A stretch of DNA of 64,000 bases. Origin: Phycisphaerales bacterium UBA2421. GTDB taxonomy: Bacteria > Planctomycetota > Phycisphaerae > Tepidisphaerales > Tepidisphaeraceae. Location: assembly GCA_002343075.1 (NCBI GenBank), contig DDRH01000004.1, positions 299 to 64,298 on the forward strand, given 5' to 3'. Below are positions 1 to 8,464 of this stretch, piece after piece (within the stretch, counting starts at the first letter, position 1; every line of letters starts with the position of its first letter). The notes beneath the pieces were generated by a model that was not told the origin of the DNA, searched no databases, and was given only the letters and a program-made list of their open reading frames with translations. The position numbers and the translations under genes are program-made.

Positions 1-501
1 CTGCTTGCCGGGCATCGCGTCCAACGTAAATCGCGCCGCCACTTCACTGATGCGCGTCGCGCCCTTGGTGATAACGACGAACTGAATGACGAAAATGATG
101 ACGAAGATAATCAGCCCGACTGCCAGGCTGCCGCTCGTAACAAAACTGCTGAACGCGAGAATGACCTCGCCCGCGGCATGTCGCGCCACCTCCGGCGATG
201 CACCGCCGTCGCCGGCGGTGAGAATCAGGCGTGTGGTCGCGACGTTCAGCACCAGCCGAAACAGCGTTACGGCCAGCAGCAACGATGGAAAGACCGCAAA
301 CTCCAGCGGGCTCTTTACATAAATCGTGGTGACCAGGATGACGATCGAAAGCGCAATGTTGATCACCAGCAGCAAATCGAGCACCGACGGGGGCAATGGA
401 ACGAGGATCACGCCCAGAAGGCCCATCAGCGCGAGCGGGAAAATCAGCGCGCGATGCTCCTGCAACTTGGCAAGGATGGGGTTGGGTGCGACGGATGCCA
501 T
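1..501 (-). CDS. flhA: Flagellar export gate protein FlhA, N-terminal 167 residues (cut by window edge)
   Basis: FlhA forms the nonameric ring of the flagellar type III export gate in the inner membrane. Translation from the ATG at 501 gives MASVAPNPILAKLQEHRALI, followed by hydrophobic segments (about residues 20-40, 42-62, 70-87 and 115-140) and the family-typical stretch PLEFAVFPSLLL. The frame is open to base 1, so the C-terminal cytoplasmic domain lies outside the window. It is the last flagellar gene in the window, 85 bp downstream of flhB on the same strand. Identification rests on the membrane-domain sequence and on the gene order fliOPQR-flhB-flhA. Confidence 0.95.
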   Translation of the reverse strand, partial: MASVAPNPILAKLQEHRALIFPLALMGLLGVILVPLPPSVLDLLLVINIALSIVILVTTIYVKSPLEFAVFPSLLLAVTLFRLVLNVATTRLILTAGDGGASPEVARHAAGEVILAFSSFVTSGSLAVGLIIFVIIFVIQFVVITKGATRISEVAARFTLDAMPGKQ

Positions 502-586
502 GTTCGATTTGCTGGTTGTTGGTTGCTCGTCGCGGGTTGGTGTGCATTTGAGGGCTTCACCAGTGACCCGCGGCAAGTCGACCGCG

Positions 587-1660
587 TTACGCTGCTCTCT
601 TCACCTTTCCGCTCAACTCGTACACATATGCCAAAATCTCCGCGACTGCGGCGTAGTATTGTTCAGGGATTTCCTGGCCCACTTCCACCAGCCGCCACAA
701 TGCCCGCGCCAGCGGAGGCCGTTCGAGGATCGGCACGCCGGCTTCGATCGCCGTCTCACGGATTTTCTGGGCGATATACCCACGCCCCTTCGCAACCACC
801 CTGGGCGCATGAAATCCGTCTTCATACTTCAGTGCCACGGCGTACTCGGTGGGATTGGTTACGATCACATCGGCGGTGGGGACGGCGGTCTTGATGCGCT
901 GCATCGCGCGCTGCATCGCGATTTGGCGCCGACGCTGCTTGATCAATGGGTCGCCTTCCATCTTTTTCATCTCGTCCTTCACCTGCTGCTTGGTCATCTT
1001 CAGTTCATGCTCCGTCCGATACCGCTGCCAGAAGTAGTCCAGGATCGCCAGCACAAAAAGCAGCACCCCCAGACGCAGAAAGATGGAAAAAATGATCTCG
1101 CTCGCAAGCGCAAAGATCTGCAATACAGAGAGTTGCGCAACCAAGACGATCTGCTCCAGCCGCCCATGCACCGCTGAGTAGGCTACCGTGCTCACCACGA
1201 TGAGCTTGGCGATGTTCATCACCAGTTGCATCGAACCCTTTCCCTTGCCAAACAGGCGCTTGAGGCCCTTGGTCGGCTTGAGCGCCCCCAGGTTCGGCTG
1301 CAGCCGTTTCGGATTAAACACGAGGCCAACTTGCGCGAGGTTGATCAGCACCGCGGCCAGCGCCACACCCAGTAGGAGCGGGATCATGGCAGGACCAATG
1401 ATGCCGATCAGGCTGACCACCAGCGAAGAAATGTTTCGCGGGTCATGATCGGACAGTACTTCCCGCGAAATGACATGCTCGGTCACCGCCCGCAGTGCGT
1501 TTACAAGGTCGCCGCCCTTCACCTGCAGCATGAACAACATACCCAGGATCACCGCCGCGGCGGTTAAATCGGTGGAGCGCGCGATGTTTCCCTGCTCGCG
1601 CGCCTCCTGCCGGCGGCGGGGTGTCGGGGCTTCGGTTTTATCGCCTAGCTCATCGGCCAT
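587..1660 (-). CDS. flhB: Flagellar export switch protein FlhB
   Basis: FlhB is the substrate-specificity switch of the flagellar export apparatus. The 357-residue product has the N-terminal signature GDKTEAPTPRRRQEAREQG, four hydrophobic segments between about residues 30 and 210, and a cytoplasmic domain. At about residues 268-271 the autocleavage motif is NPTE instead of the usual NPTH, followed by the normal YAVALKY. Cleavage occurs between Asn and Pro in known homologues, so both scissile residues are kept. The ATG at 1660 follows AAGGAT by about 8 nt. It lies 20 bp after fliR in the same operon. Confidence 0.96.
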   Translation of the reverse strand: MADELGDKTEAPTPRRRQEAREQGNIARSTDLTAAAVILGMLFMLQVKGGDLVNALRAVTEHVISREVLSDHDPRNISSLVVSLIGIIGPAMIPLLLGVALAAVLINLAQVGLVFNPKRLQPNLGALKPTKGLKRLFGKGKGSMQLVMNIAKLIVVSTVAYSAVHGRLEQIVLVAQLSVLQIFALASEIIFSIFLRLGVLLFVLAILDYFWQRYRTEHELKMTKQQVKDEMKKMEGDPLIKQRRRQIAMQRAMQRIKTAVPTADVIVTNPTEYAVALKYEDGFHAPRVVAKGRGYIAQKIRETAIEAGVPILERPPLARALWRLVEVGQEIPEQYYAAVAEILAYVYELSGKVKRAA

Positions 1661-1680
1661 CCGTGGCCATCCTTACGCTT

Positions 1681-2490
1681 TCACCGCACTGGCGGCAGCG
1701 AATACGCCGCCTCGACTGCATCCACATTGGTCGATACCGCGCCGACCAGTACCTCGCTCGTGATCTTCACTCCCGCCACCAGCACAATCATGCCAACCAG
1801 CGAGCGCACAGTCAGTCCCATCGTCATCACGTTCATTTGCGGCATGGTCTTGCTCAACGCGCCCATCGCGACATCGACGATCAACATCGTCACCAGCATC
1901 GGTGCCGCAATTTGCAACGAAAGCATGGTGGCGGCGGTAAACATCTGAATCACCAGTGCGAACACCGACGCATCGAGGCCCACACTCAGTGGAGGCAACA
2001 CCGCAAAACTCGCGTGAACTCCGCGAAAGAGCGCCGCAGGGCCGTTGACCAGCGGACTCATGAAGATCAGCAGCGCCAGCAGATACTGCAGATCGCCGAT
2101 GAGCGAGCTGGATGCACCAAACTGCGGATCAAATGACTGCGCCAGCGAAAGCCCCATTTGCTGGCCCATGATTTCGCCAGCCCACTGCGCCGCCACAAAG
2201 ACAAACGACAAGCACATGCCCATCGCGATTCCAAAGAACAACTCACCACCGAGCGCGATGGTGAGCGTCGCAAGGTCGGCCGGCAGCGCCACAGGCATCC
2301 GGACCGCGCCGGCCATGCTGAAGCCGATGAGCACGACCAACATCACGCGCACCCGTTTCGGAATGCGCGCACTACCCAGCAGCGGGGCCATTACAAAGAT
2401 TCCGGCGACGCGAAACATCACCAGAAGCAAGGCCGGCGCCGACACGGCGACGTGGTCCACAAACTCTCGAAGTGCCTGTTCTAAACCCAT
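1681..2490 (-). CDS. fliR: Flagellar export protein FliR
   Basis: FliR is part of the FliPQR core complex of the flagellar type III secretion gate. The 269-residue product is almost entirely hydrophobic, with about six predicted membrane segments, starts with a short amphipathic stretch and contains RVAGIFVMAPLLGS and the MGQQMGLSLAQSFDP region typical of FliR. The length matches the family (about 250-270). It lies between fliQ and flhB, the standard position. Confidence 0.94.
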   Translation of the reverse strand: MGLEQALREFVDHVAVSAPALLLVMFRVAGIFVMAPLLGSARIPKRVRVMLVVLIGFSMAGAVRMPVALPADLATLTIALGGELFFGIAMGMCLSFVFVAAQWAGEIMGQQMGLSLAQSFDPQFGASSSLIGDLQYLLALLIFMSPLVNGPAALFRGVHASFAVLPPLSVGLDASVFALVIQMFTAATMLSLQIAAPMLVTMLIVDVAMGALSKTMPQMNVMTMGLTVRSLVGMIVLVAGVKITSEVLVGAVSTNVDAVEAAYSLPPVR

Positions 2491-2576
2491 TGCTGCACAA
2501 CTGTTACGACGATTTCCAGATCAGTATCTGTCTCTATTGCTGCGACTGATCGCTACCGACCCATTCCTGGCTGAGG

Positions 2577-2843
2577 TTATGGAAGCTGACCAGTCAAAAA
2601 TAGCGCCGCGGAGTACTCGAGCAGCCGACTCGCGATCCAAGGCATCAACAACACCGCGGCGAAAATCATCGCCGTGATCTTGGGCACAAAAGTAAGCGTC
2701 TGTTCCTGAATCTGGGTGACGGCCTGCACCAGCGAAATGATGATCCCCACGACCATGCCGATGAGCAGCATGGGCGACGAAATCAACAGCGCAAGCAGTA
2801 ATGTGTGTTGAACGATGTCTACGGCTGCGCCGAGGTCGATCAT
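2577..2843 (-). CDS. fliQ: Flagellar export protein FliQ
   Basis: FliQ is a small two-helix membrane protein of the export gate. The 88-residue product shows two hydrophobic helices (about residues 15-40 and 53-75) and the conserved connector SLVQAVTQIQEQTLTFVPK, the diagnostic FliQ signature. The length is canonical. It sits between fliP and fliR with spacers of about 90 bp on each side, slightly looser than the rest of the operon. Confidence 0.96.
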   Translation of the reverse strand: MIDLGAAVDIVQHTLLLALLISSPMLLIGMVVGIIISLVQAVTQIQEQTLTFVPKITAMIFAAVLLMPWIASRLLEYSAALFLTGQLP

Positions 2844-2940
2844 CTCACACCCGTCCTTGAGTGTGTCGCCGATCTGAAGTGAACTGCGACTAAACTAAAA
2901 CTACATCACTGGTCCGGTCATCCATGACCCAACCAATCGA

Positions 2941-3786
2941 TCATGTGACGAATGTACCCATCAGTTGCGCGGTTATCAATCGCCATCCGTCGACAAGGAC
3001 AAACAAAAGCAACTTAAATGGCAGCGAGATCAACACCGGCGGCAGCATCATCATTCCCATGCTGATCAGAACCGATGAAATCACTACGTCGATAATCAGG
3101 AATGGCAGATAGATCTTGAAGCCCATCAAAAATGCGGTCTTCAATTCACTCAGCACAAAGCCGGGGATGAGGGTCATCGTTCCTACATCGCCCCAGGTCG
3201 GCTGCTCCTTTGCTGCGGCGCCTTCGCGGAACTTGTAGAACAGGAAGACATCCTCATGGTTCTCGGCCTTCGAAACTTGCGCGATCATGAACTCACGAAT
3301 GGGCACTTCAGCCCGGGCAAGCGCCATTCGCTGGTCGATCTGTCCGTTGAGATACGGCGACAGCGCTTCGTTGTTCACGCGCTGCCAGGTCGGCCCCATG
3401 ACCAAAAACGTCATAAACAGCGATAAACCAATGATAATCTGGTTAGGCGGCAGATTTTGCGTGCCGAGCGCCTGACGCAATAGCGACAACACAATGATGA
3501 TGCGCGTGAAGCTCGTCATCATTATCAAGATGGCAGGCGCGAGCGAGAGGACGGTCATCAGGAAGATGATCTGCATCGCCGCGGAAAAATTGGCTCGATC
3601 GGTGAGGTCGGGCAGTTGCATCGAGGGTGCCGGCGTCACGGCGGGGTTGCCCCGCTGGATGGTCAACGGGCGCCCGTCCATGGGAATATCCGTTGACGCC
3701 TCTTGCGCGCGCGCCGCCGACGGTACCACCCATAGCGCGATGAGAAGTATCCACCGCAATGGATTGACGCGAGCATCCTGCTGCAT
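2941..3786 (-). CDS. fliP: Flagellar export protein FliP
   Basis: FliP forms the pentameric core of the FliPQR export channel. The product has a signal-peptide-like N-terminus ending near PSAARAQ, then hydrophobic segments and the FliP signatures MTSFTRIIIVLSLLRQALG and FVLSELKTAFLMGFKIYLPF. I place the start at the second ATG (3786), which lies 6 nt after the AAAGGGA ribosome-binding site; the first ATG (3792) abuts it directly. The length of about 281 residues is normal. fliO precedes it by about 50 bp. Confidence 0.95.
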   Translation of the reverse strand: MQQDARVNPLRWILLIALWVVPSAARAQEASTDIPMDGRPLTIQRGNPAVTPAPSMQLPDLTDRANFSAAMQIIFLMTVLSLAPAILIMMTSFTRIIIVLSLLRQALGTQNLPPNQIIIGLSLFMTFLVMGPTWQRVNNEALSPYLNGQIDQRMALARAEVPIREFMIAQVSKAENHEDVFLFYKFREGAAAKEQPTWGDVGTMTLIPGFVLSELKTAFLMGFKIYLPFLIIDVVISSVLISMGMMMLPPVLISLPFKLLLFVLVDGWRLITAQLMGTFVT

Positions 3787-3835
3787 CGCCATTCCCTTTC
3801 AAAAGAAACTCACCCGGACAACTCCATCTCGGGTG

Positions 3836-4546
3836 CTACTGCTTCCTGTACTGCCTTGCCATGCTGCGCACCTTGTCCATCAGCCCCGCAATCTCGCCGC
3901 GGGCTTCGTCGAGGGCGGGATCGATGTCGGTCGCGGTCATCGACACGCCCACCGCACCAGATGCGATTGGCTGATTCTCAAGTTCGTCGGCGGCAAAGTC
4001 TTCATCTGCCTTCTTGAGCCACTTACGAAAGCCCCCCGCCCGTGCCGACCCGTCGTCGACTTGCAACTGGCCCAGCAGCGACGCAACCTCGTCGGCCTCG
4101 GTAACCTGACACAACGTGCTTAGCTGCCCCGCATTGTCAGCTGCCACAACGATCCGATTGCCCACCTGCAACATCACAACCTGCTGCCGAGGGCCAGTCG
4201 TGGTTCTGCCGAGAACGCGGATGACTTTCCCCGCTCCCATCGCGCTCGACACACCCAGCCAACGACGGGCGATGTATTTCATCGCGAAAATGATCCCGAT
4301 CACCAGCGCCAGCGCCGCGGCGACGCGCGCCCAGTCGAACTTAGGCGGAGCAAACTGACCCGGCATCAACTGAGCTGCAGCGGGTGCGGTGGTTGGAGAA
4401 GAAACGGCGCCCTCATTGCCCGCTGCCTGGCTCAGCACGGGTTGATCATCGAATCGCGTGCCCGGCTGCGTCGATTGCGCGGCGGCACTCCCGCTCGATA
4501 TGACGAGTGTACAAATGAGCACGAGATGGCTCATGCCAAACTTCAT
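3836..4546 (-). CDS. fliO: Flagellar biosynthesis protein FliO
   Basis: FliO is an accessory membrane protein that helps FliP assemble. The 236-residue product has a signal-like N-terminus ([20 protein letters not shown], cut near SAAAQ), a proline/alanine-rich linker, one membrane helix (about residues 88-105, [15 protein letters not shown]) and the FliO domain containing [20 protein letters not shown] and a [12 protein letters not shown] strand. A long polar C-terminal tail follows. Its ATG overlaps the fliN stop codon as ATGA (4543-4546), indicating translational coupling. The assignment rests on weak sequence similarity and strong context. Confidence 0.85.
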   Translation of the reverse strand: MKFGMSHLVLICTLVISSGSAAAQSTQPGTRFDDQPVLSQAAGNEGAVSSPTTAPAAAQLMPGQFAPPKFDWARVAAALALVIGIIFAMKYIARRWLGVSSAMGAGKVIRVLGRTTTGPRQQVVMLQVGNRIVVAADNAGQLSTLCQVTEADEVASLLGQLQVDDGSARAGGFRKWLKKADEDFAADELENQPIASGAVGVSMTATDIDPALDEARGEIAGLMDKVRSMARQYRKQ

Positions 4547-5298
4547 GCTGCGGCGTCTTCCCGGTTGGTTGTGACGATCTCGTTGACGCGCACGCAAAAG
4601 TTATCATTCAGAACCAGAACTTCCCCGCGTGCCACGAGCCGATCGTTGACAAAAACGTCCACCGGATCGCCAGCCAGCTTATCCAGTTCCACCACAGACC
4701 CTTCGGCAAGCTTGAGCACATCCTCGACCACCATCCGCGATCGGCCCAGTTCGATCTTCACATTCAATTCGACATCGCGCAGCAGATCGATACTGCTGGC
4801 AGCGGCATCGGCAATCACCTGCTGAAAGTTGGGCAAGTCAAACCCGGCTGCTTCAATCCCCGCTGCCGACATAAAGTCGCCATCGGCGTCGCTGGAGGCC
4901 GCGGCTGCTCCCTGCGCAGCTTTAGCCGTCGAAGGTGCGGCGGCGGCCTCCATTTCGGCCAGCTTGAGGAGTTCCTGCAGCGCGGCATCGTCAATCTGCG
5001 GGATTGCAGACGACTCTGATTCAGATGAAGTTGAAACGCTGTCAAACGCAGCATTGGCTGGATCGAAGGGATCGTCAGCCTTTTCGTCCTTGGCCGGTGT
5101 GCCGGTCGCAGGTGCGTCAGATGCCGCTGCCTCGGCTGCGGCGTTGACTTCGGCTTGTGCAGCACTGAAAAAGTCGGCACTGTCGGCGGGGAGTGAACTG
5201 TCCGTTGGGGCTGGTGTTGCAGCAGCCGGCGCAACATCTGCAGCAGCATCGGCGGGAACAGAATCTGCGGGGGGCGGAACTGCGTCACCTTCGGCCAT
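4543..5298 (-). CDS. fliN: Flagellar motor switch protein FliN with long Ala/Pro-rich N-terminal extension
   Basis: FliN forms the bottom of the cytoplasmic C-ring. The C-terminal 85 residues are a clear SpoA domain ([19 protein letters not shown], then [21 protein letters not shown] and [11 protein letters not shown]). The first 150 or so residues are low-complexity, rich in Ala, Pro, Asp and Ser, with no recognised domain; most FliN proteins are only 90-140 residues. The start at 5298 (MAEGDAVPP) follows AAGGATGG. No fliM gene lies next to it although fliM-fliN is the usual pair. The extension could be a FliY-like N-terminal region, but no CheC motif is visible. Confidence 0.9.
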   Translation of the reverse strand: MAEGDAVPPPADSVPADAAADVAPAAATPAPTDSSLPADSADFFSAAQAEVNAAAEAAASDAPATGTPAKDEKADDPFDPANAAFDSVSTSSESESSAIPQIDDAALQELLKLAEMEAAAAPSTAKAAQGAAAASSDADGDFMSAAGIEAAGFDLPNFQQVIADAAASSIDLLRDVELNVKIELGRSRMVVEDVLKLAEGSVVELDKLAGDPVDVFVNDRLVARGEVLVLNDNFCVRVNEIVTTNREDAAA

Positions 5299-5353
5299 CG
5301 CACACCATCCTTGGCTGCGGCCGGAGCGGTAAATCAATCCATTGACCTACCTC

Positions 5354-6019
5354 TTAATAGTCGGTGCGGAAGGGAATGCACTTGGGCACGAGCACTTCTT
5401 CGATCAATCCCACGCCGACGATTTCATCAAGCTGATACTTGATCTGTCGGCGGAGCGTTTCGAGGCCAGGCTCGCTTCCGCCACCGAGTTTCTCCGGATC
5501 ACTTTGTGCAATGATCGTACGAACACGGTCCTTAATCAAGGCCTCGCGGTCCTTGAGCGCGTCCTGAACTTTCTTCACGCTCTCCCCCTTGGCCAGCACA
5601 AAAATGGAAATGTCGTAGAGGAAGGTCCGGCCAGACATCTTGTTGGGCGCGCGAAACTCGACTAGCGGCACTTCATACGACTTCTTCTTGTCGTATTTCT
5701 TGACCGGCGCGGCACCATCCTTGCCAGCTTCGGCACCGTGTCCGTCCCCGGCGGGGGCGGCGTGGGCGTCGGCTTCGCCGTGAGACTCATCGGCGTGGGC
5801 CTCGGCCTCGTCATGTTCTGCTAATTGTGCAGCAACCACCTCTTTTGGCTGCCCAAACCCCAACATCTTGAGTCCGACAACGAGAACCACAGCCTCGACC
5901 ATCATCACCCCGCCGAGCAGCACAGGCAGCTTGGTGAGGAATCCGCCGCCCTTTTTGGCTTCACCCTTCTTCTCGGCGTCGCCGTGCTCGTCCTTCTTTT
6001 CAGCTTTCTTGTCTGCCAT
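5354..6019 (-). CDS. fliL: Flagellar basal body-associated protein FliL
   Basis: FliL is a single-pass inner-membrane protein that surrounds the stator. The 221-residue product has a short lysine-rich cytoplasmic N-terminus, one membrane helix (about residues 33-52, PVLLGGVMMVEAVVLVVGL), a linker rich in His, Ala, Glu and Asp, and a periplasmic FliL domain with RTFLYDISIFVLAKGE and a C-terminal IEEVLVPKCIPFRTDY. The ATG at 6019 follows AGGA by 8 nt; the upstream GTG is less likely. It sits between flbD and fliN. Confidence 0.88.
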   Translation of the reverse strand: MADKKAEKKDEHGDAEKKGEAKKGGGFLTKLPVLLGGVMMVEAVVLVVGLKMLGFGQPKEVVAAQLAEHDEAEAHADESHGEADAHAAPAGDGHGAEAGKDGAAPVKKYDKKKSYEVPLVEFRAPNKMSGRTFLYDISIFVLAKGESVKKVQDALKDREALIKDRVRTIIAQSDPEKLGGGSEPGLETLRRQIKYQLDEIVGVGLIEEVLVPKCIPFRTDY

Positions 6020-6170
6020 GATCACGATCCTGTCGTTCGCAGCGTCCCATAAGTCCGGCGAGAGGGGGCGCGCCTAGGCAAAGTATCGGCAGACGGGTGC
6101 GGTGGGATTGCGAAAAGTGACGATTATCCGACAAAAACTTCCACGCTTTTGGCACATTCTGGCAGCCAGC

Positions 6171-6365
6171 CTAATCGGTAATCGGCTTGCGAATCAGTCG
6201 CGCATACTCGATGGCGCGCTTGAGCACTTCAGCCAGATCTTCCTTAACCATCAACCGTTCACCATCATCGCAGCAGATGAGCGTGTCGGGCGTCTTCTCC
6301 ACGTACCGAATCTTCTCAGCGTTGATAACGAATGGCTGGCCGTTGAGTCGAGTGAGGGTGATCAT
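6171..6365 (-). CDS. flbD: Flagellar protein FlbD
   Basis: This 64-residue protein (MITLTRLNGQPFVINAEKIR, then VEKTPDTLICCDDGERLMVKED) matches the small FlbD/SwrD family found directly downstream of flgE in many flagellar clusters; in Bacillus subtilis SwrD raises motor torque. The whole domain is present at canonical length. A transcription terminator-like hairpin separates it from flgE, so it may start a separate transcript with fliL onward. No strong ribosome-binding site is visible before the ATG. Confidence 0.92.
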   Translation of the reverse strand: MITLTRLNGQPFVINAEKIRYVEKTPDTLICCDDGERLMVKEDLAEVLKRAIEYARLIRKPITD

Positions 6366-6384
6366 GATAAAAATAGCCGAAAGG

Positions 6385-6445
6385 GGAGAGCAGAAAGCCG
6401 AGAGCAGCCTGAAATTTGCAATTGGCCCTCCGCTAGCTGCTCTCC
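6385..6445. repeat. Intergenic inverted repeat between flgE and flbD
   Basis: GGAGAGCAG at 6385-6393 is perfectly complemented by CTGCTCTCC at 6437-6445. It is one of several spacer palindromes in this window built of short purine-rich words. It could form a stem in the flbD leader. Confidence 0.6.
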
Positions 6446-6454
6446 GCTGCCGTT

Positions 6455-6499
6455 AAAAGTTGCCCCCGCGACAGCAGAAATAACACCCTGTCGCGAGGG
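6455..6499 (-). terminator. Hairpin terminator after flgE
   Basis: On the minus strand CGCGACAG pairs with CTGTCGCG (plus-strand arms 6467-6474 and 6488-6495, loop of 13 nt), and CAACTTTT follows (the aaaa at 6455-6458). It lies about 60 nt after the flgE stop. The T run is short, so termination may be partial, letting flbD and later genes be read through. Confidence 0.55.
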
Positions 6500-6554
6500 C
6501 TGGGGTATCAGAGGCCACTCACCCGGGTGCGGCGGGCGAATGCCAGGTTCAAAT

Positions 6555-8306
6555 CTATCTGCTCGTGTTCAATAGCTCCGTTAACAACTGATCGCTCGTC
6601 GAAATCACCCGGCTCGCAGCGGTGAAGCCGGTTGACGAGATGATCAGATTCACAAACTCCTCGCTGAGATCGACATTGCTCAATTCGAGCGTCGAAGACC
6701 GAATCGAACCCGCAGACAGCTGCAGCGGGGCTGTGATTTTCGGCGTGCCGCTGTTGCCGCCGGTCACATACAGATTGCCGCCAATATCCTGCAGCCCCTC
6801 TGGGTTATCAAACGTCGCGATTGCCACCTGACCGAGCAAATCTCTCGTGCCATTATCGTATGCGCCGGTAATGTCGCCGTTGGTCGAGATGGAGAAGCTG
6901 GTGAGTGTGCCAATCGGCTTGCCATCCGGCTCGCCAAAAATGTTGGAACCATTGGTCGAGCTATCGGCGATTGCATTGAGTTGCGATACATCAAACCCGA
7001 ACGAAAGCGGATCACCCGCCCCAGTGTTGGTGCGATCAATCCGGACGGGGATCGGCGTCGTGGTCAGCGGCTTCCCATTGTTATCAAAATTGATGGTTCC
7101 CGTCGCTACGCGAATGCCGGCGCTCGCGCCGGTGGGGTCGAACACCTGTGCATCGGTGTCATCACCGCTGAAGGCATACATCTGCCATGCCGTGCCGGTG
7201 TCGTCGGCATTTTGCAGCACCGTAACCACGTTGACACGGAGCGCGTTACCCAGTGAGTCGTAAGTGGTAAAGCTCGTATACGCGCTCTCGCCAGTCGCCG
7301 CAGACGTTTCGGTGTATTCCGCGGTCGCGCCCAGCGCGGTTCCGGCGAGCGAATTGGCATTTTGCTGGCCGATGTGGCTCTCAATCCGCAGCCGCCGCGT
7401 GTTGGCTGGGTCAGTGCCCGTGACAGCCGTTGTGACGGTTGAACCGGGGTTGGATGCGGGTGAACCGGTCGTGGTTTGCGTTGGATCGATGCCCAGCGCC
7501 TGGTTCATGAACAGGTTGTACTCATCAAGCGTCGTGGTCGCGCTGATGGTCAGGTCAAGCGGCGGGAGCGTTCGCCCGCCACGTTTGGCCGCGAGGCTGA
7601 TGGTCTGCCCGTCGGTGAAGAGCGGCGCGGTACCAGGCACGCCGGTATCATCTGCAGCGCGCAGATTGACCAAAGCGGTCGCACCTGTTGGTGCATCGCC
7701 GCCGACGTTGGCACCCACGTCGGTCAGGGCCCTTGAGAGCAGAACATTGCCAATCGTTCCCAATTCCCCACCAGCATTCAGGTTGCCTTGCAGATCAACC
7801 TGTGTGGTCGCCTCGGCTTTGGTCAGCCCGCCGAGAGGAATCTTGATGTTGCCCAACTGCCCGGGAACGATGTTTCCGTCGGGATCGACGCCAAAACCCT
7901 GCACATAGTTTCCGCTGGTCGATGTCAGCTCATTATTCTGGTTGAGCACGAACGAGCCGTCGCGGGTGAACTGCTGGCCCTGCCCCTGCACGATGAAGAA
8001 CCCCCCGCCGTCGATGGCCAGATCGGTGGGCCGGCCGGTGGTCTCGAGCGTCCCGGCGGCAAAATTCTTCTGGATCGTCGCCACCTGCGCGCCCAAGCCG
8101 CGTTGTGAGGGGTTCTCACCGCCAAAATCAGCACTCGGCGGCGAACCTGATCCGTCCGTTACATAAAACTGCGGCGTGAACAAAGCCCGACTGCTCTTGA
8201 ATGCGATCGTGTTCACGTTGGCAATGTTGTTGCCGACGACGTTGAGCCGGGTCTGATTGACTTCAAGCCCGCTCAAGCCGGTGAAAAGTGTGCTGGTAAG
8301 TGCCAT
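6555..8306 (-). CDS. flgE: Flagellar hook protein FlgE
   Basis: FlgE polymerises into the flagellar hook. From the ATG at 8306 the 583-residue product begins MALTSTLFTGLSGLEVNQTR with the rod/hook signature NVVGNNIANVNTIAFKSSR, followed by the flagellar core region (RPTDLAIDGGGFFIVQGQG), a long variable middle, and the C-terminal helix SEEFVNLIISSTGFTAASRV. In-frame codons extend upstream to 8465 but would run through the sigma-54 promoter at 8426-8441, so the internal ATG is chosen. It follows flgD, which encodes the hook cap. Confidence 0.95.
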   Translation of the reverse strand: MALTSTLFTGLSGLEVNQTRLNVVGNNIANVNTIAFKSSRALFTPQFYVTDGSGSPPSADFGGENPSQRGLGAQVATIQKNFAAGTLETTGRPTDLAIDGGGFFIVQGQGQQFTRDGSFVLNQNNELTSTSGNYVQGFGVDPDGNIVPGQLGNIKIPLGGLTKAEATTQVDLQGNLNAGGELGTIGNVLLSRALTDVGANVGGDAPTGATALVNLRAADDTGVPGTAPLFTDGQTISLAAKRGGRTLPPLDLTISATTTLDEYNLFMNQALGIDPTQTTTGSPASNPGSTVTTAVTGTDPANTRRLRIESHIGQQNANSLAGTALGATAEYTETSAATGESAYTSFTTYDSLGNALRVNVVTVLQNADDTGTAWQMYAFSGDDTDAQVFDPTGASAGIRVATGTINFDNNGKPLTTTPIPVRIDRTNTGAGDPLSFGFDVSQLNAIADSSTNGSNIFGEPDGKPIGTLTSFSISTNGDITGAYDNGTRDLLGQVAIATFDNPEGLQDIGGNLYVTGGNSGTPKITAPLQLSAGSIRSSTLELSNVDLSEEFVNLIISSTGFTAASRVISTSDQLLTELLNTSR

Positions 8307-8425
8307 GGGTCGTCGTTCTAGTCTGCTCGGCAGCGCGATTCCCGCATCGCCAAGCGCAAATGTTGCGTTCGTCAACTGCCCATTTGCTCCGCAGATGGGC
8401 CACGCGGTCACTACGGCGGACATGC

Positions 8426-8441
8426 TGCAATCTGCGTGCCA
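8426..8441 (-). promoter_or_regulatory. Sigma-54 promoter upstream of flgE
   Basis: The minus strand reads TGGCACG-CAGA-TTGCA, an exact match to the sigma-54 -24/-12 consensus TGGCACG-N4-TTGCA. It lies in the flgD-flgE spacer, about 120 nt before the flgE ATG. This fits separate late or mid-level expression of the hook gene, driven by the sigma-54 activator encoded at 18096-19469. Confidence 0.85.
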
Positions 8442-8464
8442 AGCCTCGGCGCGCAACGCCCCCA

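Noticed and set aside
44-547. 167-codon frame on the minus strand at the window start
   Set aside because: It is in the wrong frame; the frame from 501 gives a clear FlhA N-terminus.
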